This document shows, piece after piece, positions 45,988 through 55,074 of a stretch of 64,000 bases of DNA. Under the pieces are notes generated by a model. That model was not told the DNA's origin. It ran no database searches and saw only the letters and a program-made list of their open reading frames with translations. The translations under genes were made by a program, and so were the position numbers. This DNA is from Bin5 sp965218625 (lineage in GTDB: Bacteria > Chloroflexota > Anaerolineae > Caldilineales > Caldilineaceae), in contig CBDCLG010000004.1 of assembly GCA_965218625.1 (NCBI GenBank), forward strand, positions 82,464 through 146,463, given 5' to 3'. How positions within the stretch are numbered: the stretch's first letter is position 1; the number at the start of each line of letters is the position of its first letter.

Positions 45988-47359
45988 GCTGGCAATCAGG
46001 AACGGGCGACTCATCACGCCCTCCGGCCCTGCGCTTGCCGACCTTGCCATCGATCGCGGCCGCATCGCGGCCATCGGGAAAAACCTGAACGCCGCGCACA
46101 CAATCGACGCGTCCGGCTGTTTCGTGCTCCCCGGCGGCGTGGACTGCCATGTGCACCTGCAAATGCAGCTGAACGGGCTGATCAGCACCGACAGCTTCGA
46201 GTCCGGCACGGTCGCCGCGGCCTGCGGCGGTACGACCACGGTGGTCGATTTCATCGACCCTCAACCGGGGCAAACGCTAATCGATGCCTATCGCAAGCGT
46301 CGCGCCGAGGCCGATGGCAGCGTGGCCGTGGACTACGGCCTGCACATGACCATCCCCGCCACGCACGCCGAATCGGCCGAGCGGCTGCGCGAGATTCCGG
46401 CTGTCGCCGCGGCAGGATGCGCCACGTTTAAGCTCTACCAGGCCTATGAACGGATGATGCTCGATGACGTCGCCCTGCTGACCGTGATGCGCGCCGTGGC
46501 CGCAGCCGGATGTGGCGTCGTCCTGCACAGCGAGACAGGCCCGCTCCTCGACGCGCTGCGCGCCGATGCTGTCGCCGCCGGACATTCGGATCCGATCTGG
46601 CATGAGCGCACACGCCCCGCCGGGCTGGAGGCAAGCGCAGTGCAGCGGGCCGCAGAGATCGCAGCGCTCGCCGGCTGTCCCCTTCACATCTTTCATGTCG
46701 GCGCCGCCGACGCGCTGGCCGCGGTGAAAGCCGCTCGCTCAAGAGGCGTGGACATCAGCGCCGAGACCTGCCCGCACTATCTCTTGCTGACCGCAGACGA
46801 GCATCTCACCTGCGACGACGGCCACCTCTTCATCTGCGCGCCGCCCCTGCGCCGAGCCGCCGACAAGGATGCAATGTGGCGCGGCCTGGGCGACGGCACG
46901 CTGGAGATCGTGAGCACCGACCACTGCCCGTGGACGCGCGCCGAAAAGCGCCACTCCTCGTTCGCCGACGTGCCCGGCGGCTTGCCTGGAATTGAATCGC
47001 GGCTGGCGCTCCTACACCACTTCGGCGTCAAGGAACAAGATTTGGCTTTGACCAAGTGGGTGTCGGCCTGCTGCACGAGCCCCGCCCGTCGCATGGGTAT
47101 CCAGGACCGCGGCGCGCTGCAGCCTGGTCAGCTCGCCGACATCGTCCTGTTCGACCCGAAACGGGCGAAGACGCTGCGTTCGGCAGCGCTTCACGAAACC
47201 GCCGGCTGGACTCCCTTCGAAGGCATGAAACTGGAGGGCTGGCCGCGCACGGTCCTGCAACGCGGCAAAGTGATCGTGCGCGACGAAGAGTTCGTCGGCT
47301 GCCCCGGCGACGGCCGCTACCTGCATCGCACCCTGGCAGCCCCAAGCAACGTGCTGTGA
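45980..47359 (+). CDS. Dihydropyrimidinase/hydantoinase-like amidohydrolase
   Basis: 459 residues of the cyclic amidohydrolase superfamily. Metal residues are GGVDCHVHL (H57, H59), the carboxylated lysine in TFKLYQAYE (K151), VLHSE (H183), DISAETCPHYLLL and the Asp in VSTDHCPW. It hydrolyses a cyclic amide such as dihydropyrimidine, hydantoin or allantoin. The lysine motif F-K-L-Y is closer to dihydropyrimidinases than to dihydroorotases. It overlaps the nitroreductase gene by 8 bases and is followed 44 bases later by an AlkA-type glycosylase. Confidence 0.85.
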   Translation: MHELAIRNGRLITPSGPALADLAIDRGRIAAIGKNLNAAHTIDASGCFVLPGGVDCHVHLQMQLNGLISTDSFESGTVAAACGGTTTVVDFIDPQPGQTLIDAYRKRRAEADGSVAVDYGLHMTIPATHAESAERLREIPAVAAAGCATFKLYQAYERMMLDDVALLTVMRAVAAAGCGVVLHSETGPLLDALRADAVAAGHSDPIWHERTRPAGLEASAVQRAAEIAALAGCPLHIFHVGAADALAAVKAARSRGVDISAETCPHYLLLTADEHLTCDDGHLFICAPPLRRAADKDAMWRGLGDGTLEIVSTDHCPWTRAEKRHSSFADVPGGLPGIESRLALLHHFGVKEQDLALTKWVSACCTSPARRMGIQDRGALQPGQLADIVLFDPKRAKTLRSAALHETAGWTPFEGMKLEGWPRTVLQRGKVIVRDEEFVGCPGDGRYLHRTLAAPSNVL

Positions 47360-47403
47360 GCTTGCGGCGCAGCCGTGCAACCCAGCCTGGCACAGAGGAA
47401 CCA

Positions 47404-48018
47404 ATGATCATCTTGAGCGACGAAACGTTGACCGAAGGACTGACCTACCTGGCGGCACAGGACGCCGACTTGGCGCGACTTATAGAGCGGTTCGGGCCGC
47501 CGAAACTCCGCCAGCAGCCGCCAGGTTTCGCGACCCTGCTGCAAATCATCCTGGGCCAGCAGGTCTCCCGCTCGGCTGCTGCCGCCATGTACGAGAAACT
47601 TTGCGCCGCCATCGGACCGCCCCAACCCGCCGCTTTCCTGACACTCGACGACGAATCTTTGCGCTCGATCGGATTCAGTCGCCAGAAGGCCGGCTACGGA
47701 CGCGCCTTGGCCACCGCGCTCGTCGAGAAGCAGCTCGATCTCGACCGGTTGGGCCGCAGCGACGACGATGCAGTGCGCGCCGCCTTGACTGCGTTGCCAG
47801 GCATCGGCGCGTGGAGCGCGGAAATCTACCTGCTATTCGCCCTCCGCCGCTCCGATGCGTGGCCCGCCAGCGACCTCGGCGTCATCCTCGGCGCCCAGAA
47901 AGTCAAGAACCTCGCCGACCGGCCAAGCAAACAGGAAATGGACGCCATGGCCGAGGTGTGGCGGCCATGGCGCGGTCTGGCCACATTCCTCCTTTGGCAC
48001 GGCTACCAGATGGTCTGA
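47404..48018 (+). CDS. DNA-3-methyladenine glycosylase II-like (HhH-GPD)
   Basis: 204 residues. ILGQQVSRSAA is the usual helix ahead of the HhH, LPGIGAWSAEIYLLF (131-145) is the helix-hairpin-helix, and the catalytic Asp is D157 in WPASDLGVIL. It lacks the Fe-S cluster cysteines of MutY/Nth, so it belongs to the AlkA/Mag branch that removes alkylated bases from DNA. It is shorter than E. coli AlkA and lacks its N-terminal domain. ATG 47404 starts the family match; extra upstream frame is unrelated. Confidence 0.87.
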   Translation: MIILSDETLTEGLTYLAAQDADLARLIERFGPPKLRQQPPGFATLLQIILGQQVSRSAAAAMYEKLCAAIGPPQPAAFLTLDDESLRSIGFSRQKAGYGRALATALVEKQLDLDRLGRSDDDAVRAALTALPGIGAWSAEIYLLFALRRSDAWPASDLGVILGAQKVKNLADRPSKQEMDAMAEVWRPWRGLATFLLWHGYQMV

Positions 48019-48379
48019 ACTACCGACCGATTCCTGCGACCCGCCCAAGAGATTCTCTTCATCCCCGTCCCTTCCGGCGTAGTAACCTTCCATCTCAAAA
48101 CATCCCAACAGACTCTTCCTTGAGCCCAATTCGCGTCGCCTGACGTTGACCCATCGGGGTCGTGGACAACCGCACGCCAACGCCGCCCCTTATGCCTTCC
48201 GACCGCCTCGAATTGGGGCCGTTTCGTGCGCCGTAGATACATCGTAGGCATTTCGCCCACCAATCATCGGTTACCAATTCACATAGTGCTCACGGTACAA
48301 AGACCTGCCATTGACCCTCCTCCTACATGCGTCTACCAGTGTATTTTGGCCATCTCCCAATACGATGGCAACCCCTTCT

Positions 48380-48403
48380 CTTGCTTACAGGTGTATAAGC
48401 AAG
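48380..48403. repeat. Inverted repeat next to the carD promoter
   Basis: CTTGCTT (48380-48386) and AAGCAAG (48397-48403) form a 7-bp perfect repeat that ends 5 bases before the -35 box. It could be an operator or the terminator hairpin of upstream transcription. Confidence 0.35.
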
Positions 48404-48408
48404 TTTGA

Positions 48409-48437
48409 TTGAAAGCCATCCTGGATCGTGCTAATAT
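48409..48437 (+). promoter_or_regulatory. Sigma-70-type promoter for carD
   Basis: TTGAAA (48409-48414), 17-base spacer, TAATAT (48432-48437). Five of six in the -35 and four of six in the -10. Transcription would start near 48444, about 316 bases before the carD ATG. Confidence 0.6.
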
Positions 48438-48759
48438 GAACTTTCCTTTAGTCCCCAATAGTGTATGGAGATGGCGGAACAATTCTCGACAGTTTCAGCC
48501 GCCATCAGCAACCTTAAGAATCGCACTACTTCGGGGCCAGGCCGAACGGGAGTTGCACCCTTGAGCAACTGTTGCCAATCCTGTTTTCGCCTACATTGGC
48601 AAGCTGAAGAATGTCAGGCCGGACAATCTTCGATTTGTGAATGCCTCGGGGACCGCGATCAAACGGGAAGACCCCCGTAGCGCCGGAAGAGCGGCAGCAC
48701 GGGGCGCCAAATATCAACCCAGCACCGGTGTCAACCAGGAGAGGAACGGAGAGAGTCAA

Positions 48760-49389
48760 ATGAGCTTTATGATCGGGCAGAGTGTTATCCACCCGGCACA
48801 CGGCGCAGGCAAAATCATCGCGTTTCAAGAGGAAGAGCTGGTCAAGGGCTTTGAGCGCTATTACGTAATCGAGTTCATTCGCAATCGGTTGAAGGTGCAC
48901 CTGCCCGAACCCCGCCTTGAGCAGATCGGTGTTCGTCCCGTCATGCCAGCCGGGCTGATCTTCAGCGTATTCGAAACCCTCGAGTCCTTTCCCGTCGACC
49001 TCCCCGACGAGTTCAGATTGCGGCGCTCCCACATCCACAAGCAGATTCACTCGGGATACCCGAATCAGGTCGCGTCAGCAGTGCGAGACCTGACCTGGCG
49101 CGACTCGGCCAAGTACCTGACCGAGGCGGACAGAGAAGCGCTCGAAGAGGCGCGAGCGATGCTGATCACCGAAACCGCGCTGGCGCTCGAACAGAGCTGG
49201 GAACAGATCGAACAGCGCGTCGACGATTCGATCGAGCGAGGAATTCGCGCCCGTCGTGTCGCCGAGGAGCGCGCCCGTCAAGCCGAAGAGGCAAGGGCGC
49301 AGGAGGAGTTCGAGCCCGTCCGGGACTGGCCGCTTCCCGCTCCCGTGCCCGTGGACTGGGCCCAAAAACCTGCTGTAGAGAGAATTTGA
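48760..49389 (+). CDS. carD: CarD family transcriptional regulator
   Basis: 209 residues from ATG 48760 (GGAGAG upstream). The N-terminal Tudor-like RNA-polymerase-interaction domain reads IGQSVIHPAHGAGKIIAFQ and YYVIEFIRNRLKVHLPE. The C-terminal half is helical with charged coiled-coil sequence, as in CarD/CdnL proteins. CarD binds the RNA polymerase beta subunit and stabilises open promoter complexes, notably at rRNA genes. A long leader and a good promoter precede the gene. It ends with a Pro-rich tail. Confidence 0.88.
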   Translation: MSFMIGQSVIHPAHGAGKIIAFQEEELVKGFERYYVIEFIRNRLKVHLPEPRLEQIGVRPVMPAGLIFSVFETLESFPVDLPDEFRLRRSHIHKQIHSGYPNQVASAVRDLTWRDSAKYLTEADREALEEARAMLITETALALEQSWEQIEQRVDDSIERGIRARRVAEERARQAEEARAQEEFEPVRDWPLPAPVPVDWAQKPAVERI

Positions 49390-49486
49390 CCGCAAATGCC
49401 GGGTGCGACAGTTCTGCCGGCCTCAGGAAACTCTCGCTAAGCGCGCTGTAGAAATCTTAGCGGAACGCTGATTAGAGAGATACCCG

Positions 49487-50299
49487 ATGCGCGTGCAGAT
49501 AATGACCGATATGGAAGGTGTGAGCGGTATCGTCGCCTGGGAGCAGGTCAACGGCGGCGAGTCGATGTACGAGGAAGGCCGCCGCCTCTACACCGAAGAG
49601 ATCAACGCCGCCGTACGCGGCGCAGTCGCGGCCGGAGCAAGCGAAATCGTGGTCGTGGACTGTCACGGAGCCGGCGGCCCGTGGACCTTCAACTCGCTTG
49701 TCCCCGAACTGCTCGATCCCCGCTGCGAATGGGTCGCCCACCACACCTGGAGCCGCTACGTGGATATGCTCGAAAGCGGCTGCGATGCAGTGCTCCTGGT
49801 GGGCATGCACGCCAAAGCCGGCACAGCTGATGGCGTGCTCAGCCACACGATATCAACCGTTCGCTGGCGCCACCTCTGGTTTAACGGCCAGGAGGTGGGC
49901 GAGGTCGGCATCAATGCCGCCCTTTGCGGTTACTACGGCGCGCCCGTCCTGCTGGTGACCGGCGACGAAGCCGTCTGTCGAGAGTCCGTTGGCCTCCTGG
50001 GAGACGGGCTGACCACTGTGGCCGTCAAAAAGGGACTTTCTCGCTACGCCGCCCGCCAGATTCCGCCCGTTCGCGCCCGCCAGATGATAGAAGAAGGCGC
50101 CCGCAATGCCCTCCAAAACCTGGGCGCCGTCCCCCCATACGAGCTGAGCAACCCCACAACCATCACCTTCGACGTGGGCAGCCCCGACCACCTGGACGCC
50201 TTCAGAGGCCGCACCGGCGTTCGCCTCGAGCCGCCCTATCGCGTTCACAGCGCCGGCCCGGATTGGATGGCCGCCTGGAACCAGATCTGGCGCTGGTGA
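49487..50299 (+). CDS. dppA: D-aminopeptidase, M55 family
   Basis: 270 residues. The M55 zinc ligands are in place: D8 and E10 (MTDMEGVSG), H60 (VVDCHGAGG), H108 (VGMHAKAG) and the Glu of GEVGINAAL (E139). It cleaves N-terminal D-amino acids from peptides, e.g. D-Ala-D-Ala from peptidoglycan turnover. ATG 49487 fits the family start. The next gene begins one base after the stop, so they are an operon. Confidence 0.9.
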   Translation: MRVQIMTDMEGVSGIVAWEQVNGGESMYEEGRRLYTEEINAAVRGAVAAGASEIVVVDCHGAGGPWTFNSLVPELLDPRCEWVAHHTWSRYVDMLESGCDAVLLVGMHAKAGTADGVLSHTISTVRWRHLWFNGQEVGEVGINAALCGYYGAPVLLVTGDEAVCRESVGLLGDGLTTVAVKKGLSRYAARQIPPVRARQMIEEGARNALQNLGAVPPYELSNPTTITFDVGSPDHLDAFRGRTGVRLEPPYRVHSAGPDWMAAWNQIWRW

Positions 50300-50300
50300 A

Positions 50301-51332
50301 ATGGCGCCAAAGCTGCTCATCACCGGCGCGACCGGCTTCCTCGGCTCCCATCTCCTGCAGGCCGCGCAGGAACGCTGGCGCCCAATCGGGACCTACCACC
50401 GTACGACCCGCCGCAACGCGCAGCTCTTCTTCGGCGACATCGACAACGGGCGCGTCGACCTGACCGATTTCAGCGAGACCAAAGCAATGCTGGCCGACGT
50501 GCAGCCGGCCGCCGTTATCCATGCCGCCGCCATCAACGACCTCGACTTCTGTGAACAGTACCCGGACGACTCCCTCGGCATCAATATGCTCGCGGCGGTC
50601 AACCTGGCCGCCCTCTGCAGCGACACAGACATCCCATTTGTCTTCACCTCCTCCGACTTGGTCTTCGACGGCGCCAAGGCCCCCTACAGCGAAGATGACC
50701 CCCCCACCCCCATCAACATCTACGGCGAGCACAGAGCCTTGGCCGAAGAAGGGATCCTGACCAGCTACGGCGACGCACTCATCTGCCGCCTGCCCATGCT
50801 GATCGGATATGCCCGCCTCGGACGTCAGACCTTCTTCCACAAAATGACAACCGCCTTTCGCGCCGGCCAGGAGGTCCCGCTCTTCGGCGATGGCATCCGC
50901 ACACCGGTCAGCGCGGCCGTTGCCGCGCAAGGCCTCCTGCAGGTGGCCGGCGGCGGCTTCGAAGACGATGTCAACATCGCCGAGATAGAACGCGCCGTCG
51001 GCCATCTGCACCTCGGCGGACGCGACCCCATCAGCATTTATGAGCTGGGACTAATGATCTTGCAGATCCTGGGGCTGGATGAGCAGCTTGCCATTCCAGT
51101 CAGCCTGCTGGATACATACGCGGGCCACCAGGCAGCGCAGTCCCTGGCCGCCCGCTCGGCCAACGTCACCCTCGACAGCAGCCGCGCCTACGAACTCGGC
51201 TACGATCCGCCGCCCCTGCGTCAACAATGTGAGGCCCTGCTGCCAGCAGCCTGGCGGACTCAATCCGGCGTCGAGCCCCATATCGAACCGGGGACCGGCA
51301 CACAGCCTGAAGCCGATGAACTCAGCGACTGA
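50301..51332 (+). CDS. NAD(P)-dependent sugar-nucleotide reductase (RmlD-like)
   Basis: 343 residues. LLITGATGFLGSHLL is the NAD(P) Rossmann motif (9-15), VIHAAAINDLDFCE, FVFTSSDLVFDG (Ser 118) and NIYGEHRALAEE follow as in dTDP-4-dehydrorhamnose reductase and related extended SDR proteins. The catalytic Y-x-x-x-K is Y141-G-E-H-R145, an Arg in place of Lys. It may reduce a dTDP- or other nucleotide sugar, or be a regulatory subunit. ATG is one base after dppA. Confidence 0.8.
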   Translation: MAPKLLITGATGFLGSHLLQAAQERWRPIGTYHRTTRRNAQLFFGDIDNGRVDLTDFSETKAMLADVQPAAVIHAAAINDLDFCEQYPDDSLGINMLAAVNLAALCSDTDIPFVFTSSDLVFDGAKAPYSEDDPPTPINIYGEHRALAEEGILTSYGDALICRLPMLIGYARLGRQTFFHKMTTAFRAGQEVPLFGDGIRTPVSAAVAAQGLLQVAGGGFEDDVNIAEIERAVGHLHLGGRDPISIYELGLMILQILGLDEQLAIPVSLLDTYAGHQAAQSLAARSANVTLDSSRAYELGYDPPPLRQQCEALLPAAWRTQSGVEPHIEPGTGTQPEADELSD

Positions 51333-51648
51333 CTCTTCTCTCCACGTCCCGCAGGGTCTGCAAGAAAGCAGTTAATTTTGTAGTCCCTCCACTCCCTGCT
51401 GAACGCTTAACACTTCACCGGCCACTGGCCACCGACCACTGCAGCACGCGCCGTGCCACACATGCCCAAACTTTGCACATTCCACGAATATGCGTAGAAT
51501 TGTGCCAGACTCCATTCGGACCCAGAGTCGTCCGCTACATCTGTCACAACGAAAAGACTGTTCCTGAGAGCCGGCCACCGATTGGCCGGTTAACGACCGA
51601 ACAGGCAAGTCAGACCGGATACCCATCGAGCACGTGAGACTACGGTCA
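51333..51648. other. Intergenic region with promoter
   Basis: About 316 bases between the RmlD-like gene and the PhyH gene. A promoter is visible at 51473-51500. No coding frame is supported. Confidence 0.45.
51473..51500 (+). promoter_or_regulatory. Sigma-70-type promoter for the PhyH-ABC operon
   Basis: TTGCAC (51473-51478), 16-base spacer, TAGAAT (51495-51500). Four of six in the -35 and five of six in the -10. It precedes the PhyH gene by about 150 bases. Confidence 0.55.
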
Positions 51649-52461
51649 ATGCTCTCCGAAACACAAAAACGGCTCTTCGACGGCCAGGGCTATCTCAACG
51701 TTCGCCAACTCTTCTCCGCCGCGGAGGTGAGCCGGTACAGCCGCCACTTCATGGCGCTTCGCGCCGCCGGAAGCTATCCCGGCGACTCGGCAGGCGTCGA
51801 CAACGGCAGCCAGGACCCCCTGAAACGATTCCCGCGCATGATCCACATGCACCGCTGGGACGACGTCAGCCTGCAGTGGATGCTCGATGCGCGCCTGCGC
51901 GACTGCATGACCGACCTTCTGGGGCGCGAGCCGTTCGCAGTGCAGACGATGCTTTACTTCAAGCCGCCCGGCGCACGCGGCCAGGCCCTGCACCAGGACC
52001 AGCACTACCTGCGCGTCCAGCCCGGCACCTGCATCGCCGCCTGGCTCGCCCTCGATGACTGCGACGAGGAAAACGGCTGCCTGCGCATGGTGGCCGACAG
52101 CCACAGCTGGCCCATGCTGTGCTCAGCTGAGGCCGACACATCCGTCAGCTTTACCGATGTAACCGTCGACCTGCCCGACAACTGCGAGCCGGACCCGGTC
52201 ATCATGCAGGCCGGCGATGTCGTTTTCTTCAACGGGCAGGTCGTTCACGGCAGCTACCCCAATACCAGTGACGACCGCTTCCGCCGCGCCTTCATCGGCC
52301 ATTACATCGCCGGCGAAGCGCAGGAAGTCGCAAAATACTTCCATCCCGTCCTGCGCATGGACGGCACGGCCGTCGAGCTGGATGTCAGCGAGGGCGGAGA
52401 CCTGTGCGGCCGCTGGGTCGAAGTGGACGGTACACCCGTGATCGAGATGCAGCCCGCATAG
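51649..52461 (+). CDS. Phytanoyl-CoA dioxygenase (PhyH) family protein
   Basis: 270 residues from ATG 51649. Fe(II)/2-oxoglutarate dioxygenase with the H-x-D in ALHQDQHYL (H115, D117) and the distal His in VVHGSYPN (H200), with R210 nearby as the 2-oxoglutarate ligand. PhyH enzymes hydroxylate small carboxylates, lipids or natural products; the substrate is not known. The first gene of the unit leading into the broken ABC transporter and NanA-like lyase. An upstream in-frame ATG at 51634 is possible. Confidence 0.85.
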   Translation: MLSETQKRLFDGQGYLNVRQLFSAAEVSRYSRHFMALRAAGSYPGDSAGVDNGSQDPLKRFPRMIHMHRWDDVSLQWMLDARLRDCMTDLLGREPFAVQTMLYFKPPGARGQALHQDQHYLRVQPGTCIAAWLALDDCDEENGCLRMVADSHSWPMLCSAEADTSVSFTDVTVDLPDNCEPDPVIMQAGDVVFFNGQVVHGSYPNTSDDRFRRAFIGHYIAGEAQEVAKYFHPVLRMDGTAVELDVSEGGDLCGRWVEVDGTPVIEMQPA

Positions 52462-52638
52462 TCTGGCACAATAGAGGAAGGCAGAACGGTCGGAACGAGA
52501 CACAACCTGGCCAAACTGCCAGACTGTTCGCGTTTCGCGTAGGCCGGCCTTGCTGTAGTTTTTCGCCAGCCGCCAGGTCTACTTGGTTTCTAGTGAAGTT
52601 CGGTTCGTCCATCCAATCCATTGTGAAAGGAGCACTAA

Positions 52639-54180
52639 TTGTGGACGACCCAAAAGCTGAATCGACGCCAGTTGTTGCAGGGCATGGGCCTCGCGGCAAC
52701 GGGCGCTGCTCTGGCCGCCTGTGTGCCGGCCGGCGCACCCGCAGCCATGGGCGAAGACGGCGAGATGGAGCCCCCCGACATCTGGGTGGCGACCAGCACG
52801 CCCTGCCCCGGCGGCGGCAACCCCGAACGCACCGCAGCCGTGCGCGACCACCTCCTCGAGCTGACCGGAGTGCGGGTCAATGCCTACCTGCTGCCCCCCG
52901 GCGGCGCCAGGACCGAAAAGCTCAACCTGCTGATCGCTTCCGGCCACCGAGCCCCTCGACGTCTTCGAGGGCGCCTGGCCCGACTTCAAGGGCATCGTCC
53001 ATCCGCTCGACGACCTGCTGGAGGCAGGCGGGCAGGACATCCTCGCCGGTCACTCCCCCCTGGACTGGAAGATGATGAAGGACTTTGAAGGCACAACCTG
53101 GGGCTATCCCCGCTTGGGCCTGATGGGTCACACGCACTTCCCCTACTTCCGCTCCGACTGGCTGGCCGAAGCCGGGCTCGACGTGCCCGACACCTGGGAT
53201 GGCATGGAAGACGCCTATCTCGCCATGCGCGGCAACAACCCCGAAGCGATCATTACCACGATGGGCCGCCGCCACCTCATGTACAACACGCTTGGCGCCT
53301 TCACCGATCACGGCTACTCCCGCTGGATCGACCCGGGCGACAAACATGCTCAAGCCGCCCGAACTGCAGGAGGGCTATCCCGACTGGCTGGCCAAGATGA
53401 ACCAGTGGTGGGAGGACGGCTGGCTGCAGCAGGAGTCCTTCGCCAACCCCGACTACCGCTCGATGCTCAAGACCTTGACCATCGGCCTCTGGCTGGGCTG
53501 GTACTCACGCATCACCGGCTGGTGGTCTGATATCAGACGCGACGCCGGCTACGTCGAGGAAGATTACATCCTCTCCCTCAAGATCGTCGGTCCCTCCGGC
53601 ATCGCCAAGACCAACAACGCCGGCTCCAATCAGGCCTACATGATCGCGCGCAAATCCGAGCATCCCGAAGCCGTGATCAAGTATGTCAACTGGCTCTACA
53701 CCGTGGCCCGGACGACGTGACCAACTACCTCATCGCTTCCTGGGGCATCCAAGGCGAGGACTGGGAATGGGTAGACCAGACGGAAAAGATCGCCCGCTGG
53801 TACACCGCGGGAAGCTCCGTCTGCGAAGAGAAGTACTCGCCGCGACTACCAGATTACGTTGGGGCTGGGGCCGGAAACATGGGCCACCGCGGTCAAGATC
53901 GAACAGGACGACGGCAGCATCTTCTGGAATCGTCACTGGAAGCACATCAACACCTACTGGAACCAGTACGACGGCGGCCGGCGATGCCCATCGACTTCGA
54001 CGTGCTTCAACGGCACCTCCATTCGCGCAGTTCCCCGGCGAGGTCGACCTCGAGCGCTTCATGGACGAGGAGAGCATCAAGTTCATCTCCGGCAGCTACG
54101 CCCAATGTCCGAGTGGGACACGACCGCAGGCATCGATCGCTCGAACTCTACACCCAGCAGTTCCGGCACCCTGCCTGAAC
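52639..54180 (+). pseudogene. ABC transporter sugar-binding lipoprotein, multiply frameshifted
   Basis: Starts at TTG 52639 with AAAGGAG upstream: NRRQLLQGMGLAATGAALAAC is a twin-arginine-like signal with a lipobox Cys. The body is that of an LplA-type extracellular carbohydrate-binding protein, spread over several frames: EPLDVFEGAWPDFKGIVHPL, then MLKPPELQEGYPDWLAKMNQ, NYLIASWGIQGEDWEW, GLGPETWATAVKIEQDD and LYTQQF. Frame changes occur near 52944 (extra C), 53343 (extra A), 53709 (missing C), 53842, 53979 and 54028. Few in-frame stops or missense signs are seen. Decay or sequence errors; compare the finding on this patch. Confidence 0.78.
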
Positions 54181-54242
54181 TGAGGAGAGAGGTGCTCTGT
54201 TGCCTCTCTCCTCTTCAACCGCCCCGCTCTGGAGGCAGACAG

Positions 54243-55070
54243 ATGCAAAACCTGGGCGGCGATCAGCCAGGTTTGGGCGGAAGCGCAGGGTGGCGCGAAG
54301 TCGCGCCAATCAAGCGCGACCGCTTCCTCTACGCCCTGGCCGCGATACTTCTTCAGGTATCTCCCATGGTCGGCGTCATCATCGCCTTCCAGGTACGACC
54401 CCTTCCTGGGAATAACCGATATCTTCCGCTTCGATCGCTGGGTTGGCTTGAAGCACTTTCGCAACTTCTTCGACTCGATCTTCTTCTGGAATGTGATGCG
54501 CAACACGGTAGCTGATCAGACTCTACAAGCCGATCTTCGGCTTCCGAGTGCCCATCATTCTGGGCAACGAAGTCCGCCAGTCTTTTCCAACGCACCGAGA
54601 CCATCTCCTACCTGCCGCACTTCTTCTCAATGGTCGTGGCAGCCGGAATCGTGCGCGCCCATCCTGAGGGCGGGCTGACTCGTAGTCGCGCTTGGCGGCG
54701 AACCCAAGGCCTATCTGACAGACCCAGACCTCTTCCGCTCGATCATCGTCACCATGGACATCTGGCAGCACGCCGGCTGGAACAGCATCATCTTTCTGGC
54801 AGCGATGGCCACCATAAACCCCGAAATGTCGAAGCCGCCGCCATGGACGGCGCCAAGCTTTCAGCGCATGGCATGTCACCCTGGCCATCGTGATTATCAG
54901 CATCGGCGGCATGTTGGACGCCGGCTTCGAGCAGAATTCGCCGTCGGTCTACTCCGTTTCATGGACACCTATGTTTACCGCGCCGGTCTGAGATACATTT
55001 CTGCGGCGGTCCAAGTCCGTTCTCGGCCTGCGCTCTAATGTACATGGCCAATAAGATTTCCCAGAACTGG
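54243..55070 (+). pseudogene. ABC sugar transporter permease (LplB-like), multiply frameshifted
   Basis: From ATG 54243 reads MQNLGGDQPGLGG, then a first helix (FLYALAAILLQVSPMVGVII), and then switches frames repeatedly. Recognisable pieces: YDPFLG, WVGLKHFRNFFDSIFFWNVM, TMDIWQHAGWNSIIFLAAMA (the EAA-loop side), INPEMSKP and MYMANKISQNWA at the end near 55067. These match the first permease of LplABC/YteP-type systems. The original length would be about 300 residues. No intact frame remains. Confidence 0.7.
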
Positions 55071-55074
55071 GCCC

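Larger units (their letters stand above)
48019..48759. other. Intergenic region with promoter, inverted repeat and long leader
   Basis: 741 bases without a supported gene. The first 360 bases follow the glycosylase gene and hold nothing I recognise. An inverted repeat (48380-48403) and a strong promoter (48409-48437) lie next. The remaining 320 bases would be a long 5' leader for carD. A 71-codon frame at 48465-48680 has no good ribosome binding site or family match. Confidence 0.5.

Noticed and set aside
48465..48680. 71-codon ORF in the carD leader
   Set aside because: No good ribosome binding site and no recognisable sequence; left as part of the leader.
54181..55040. Short intact-looking frames within the ABC patch as separate small genes
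   Set aside because: Their sequences only make sense as fragments of one permease read in different frames; each lacks its own start and stop context.
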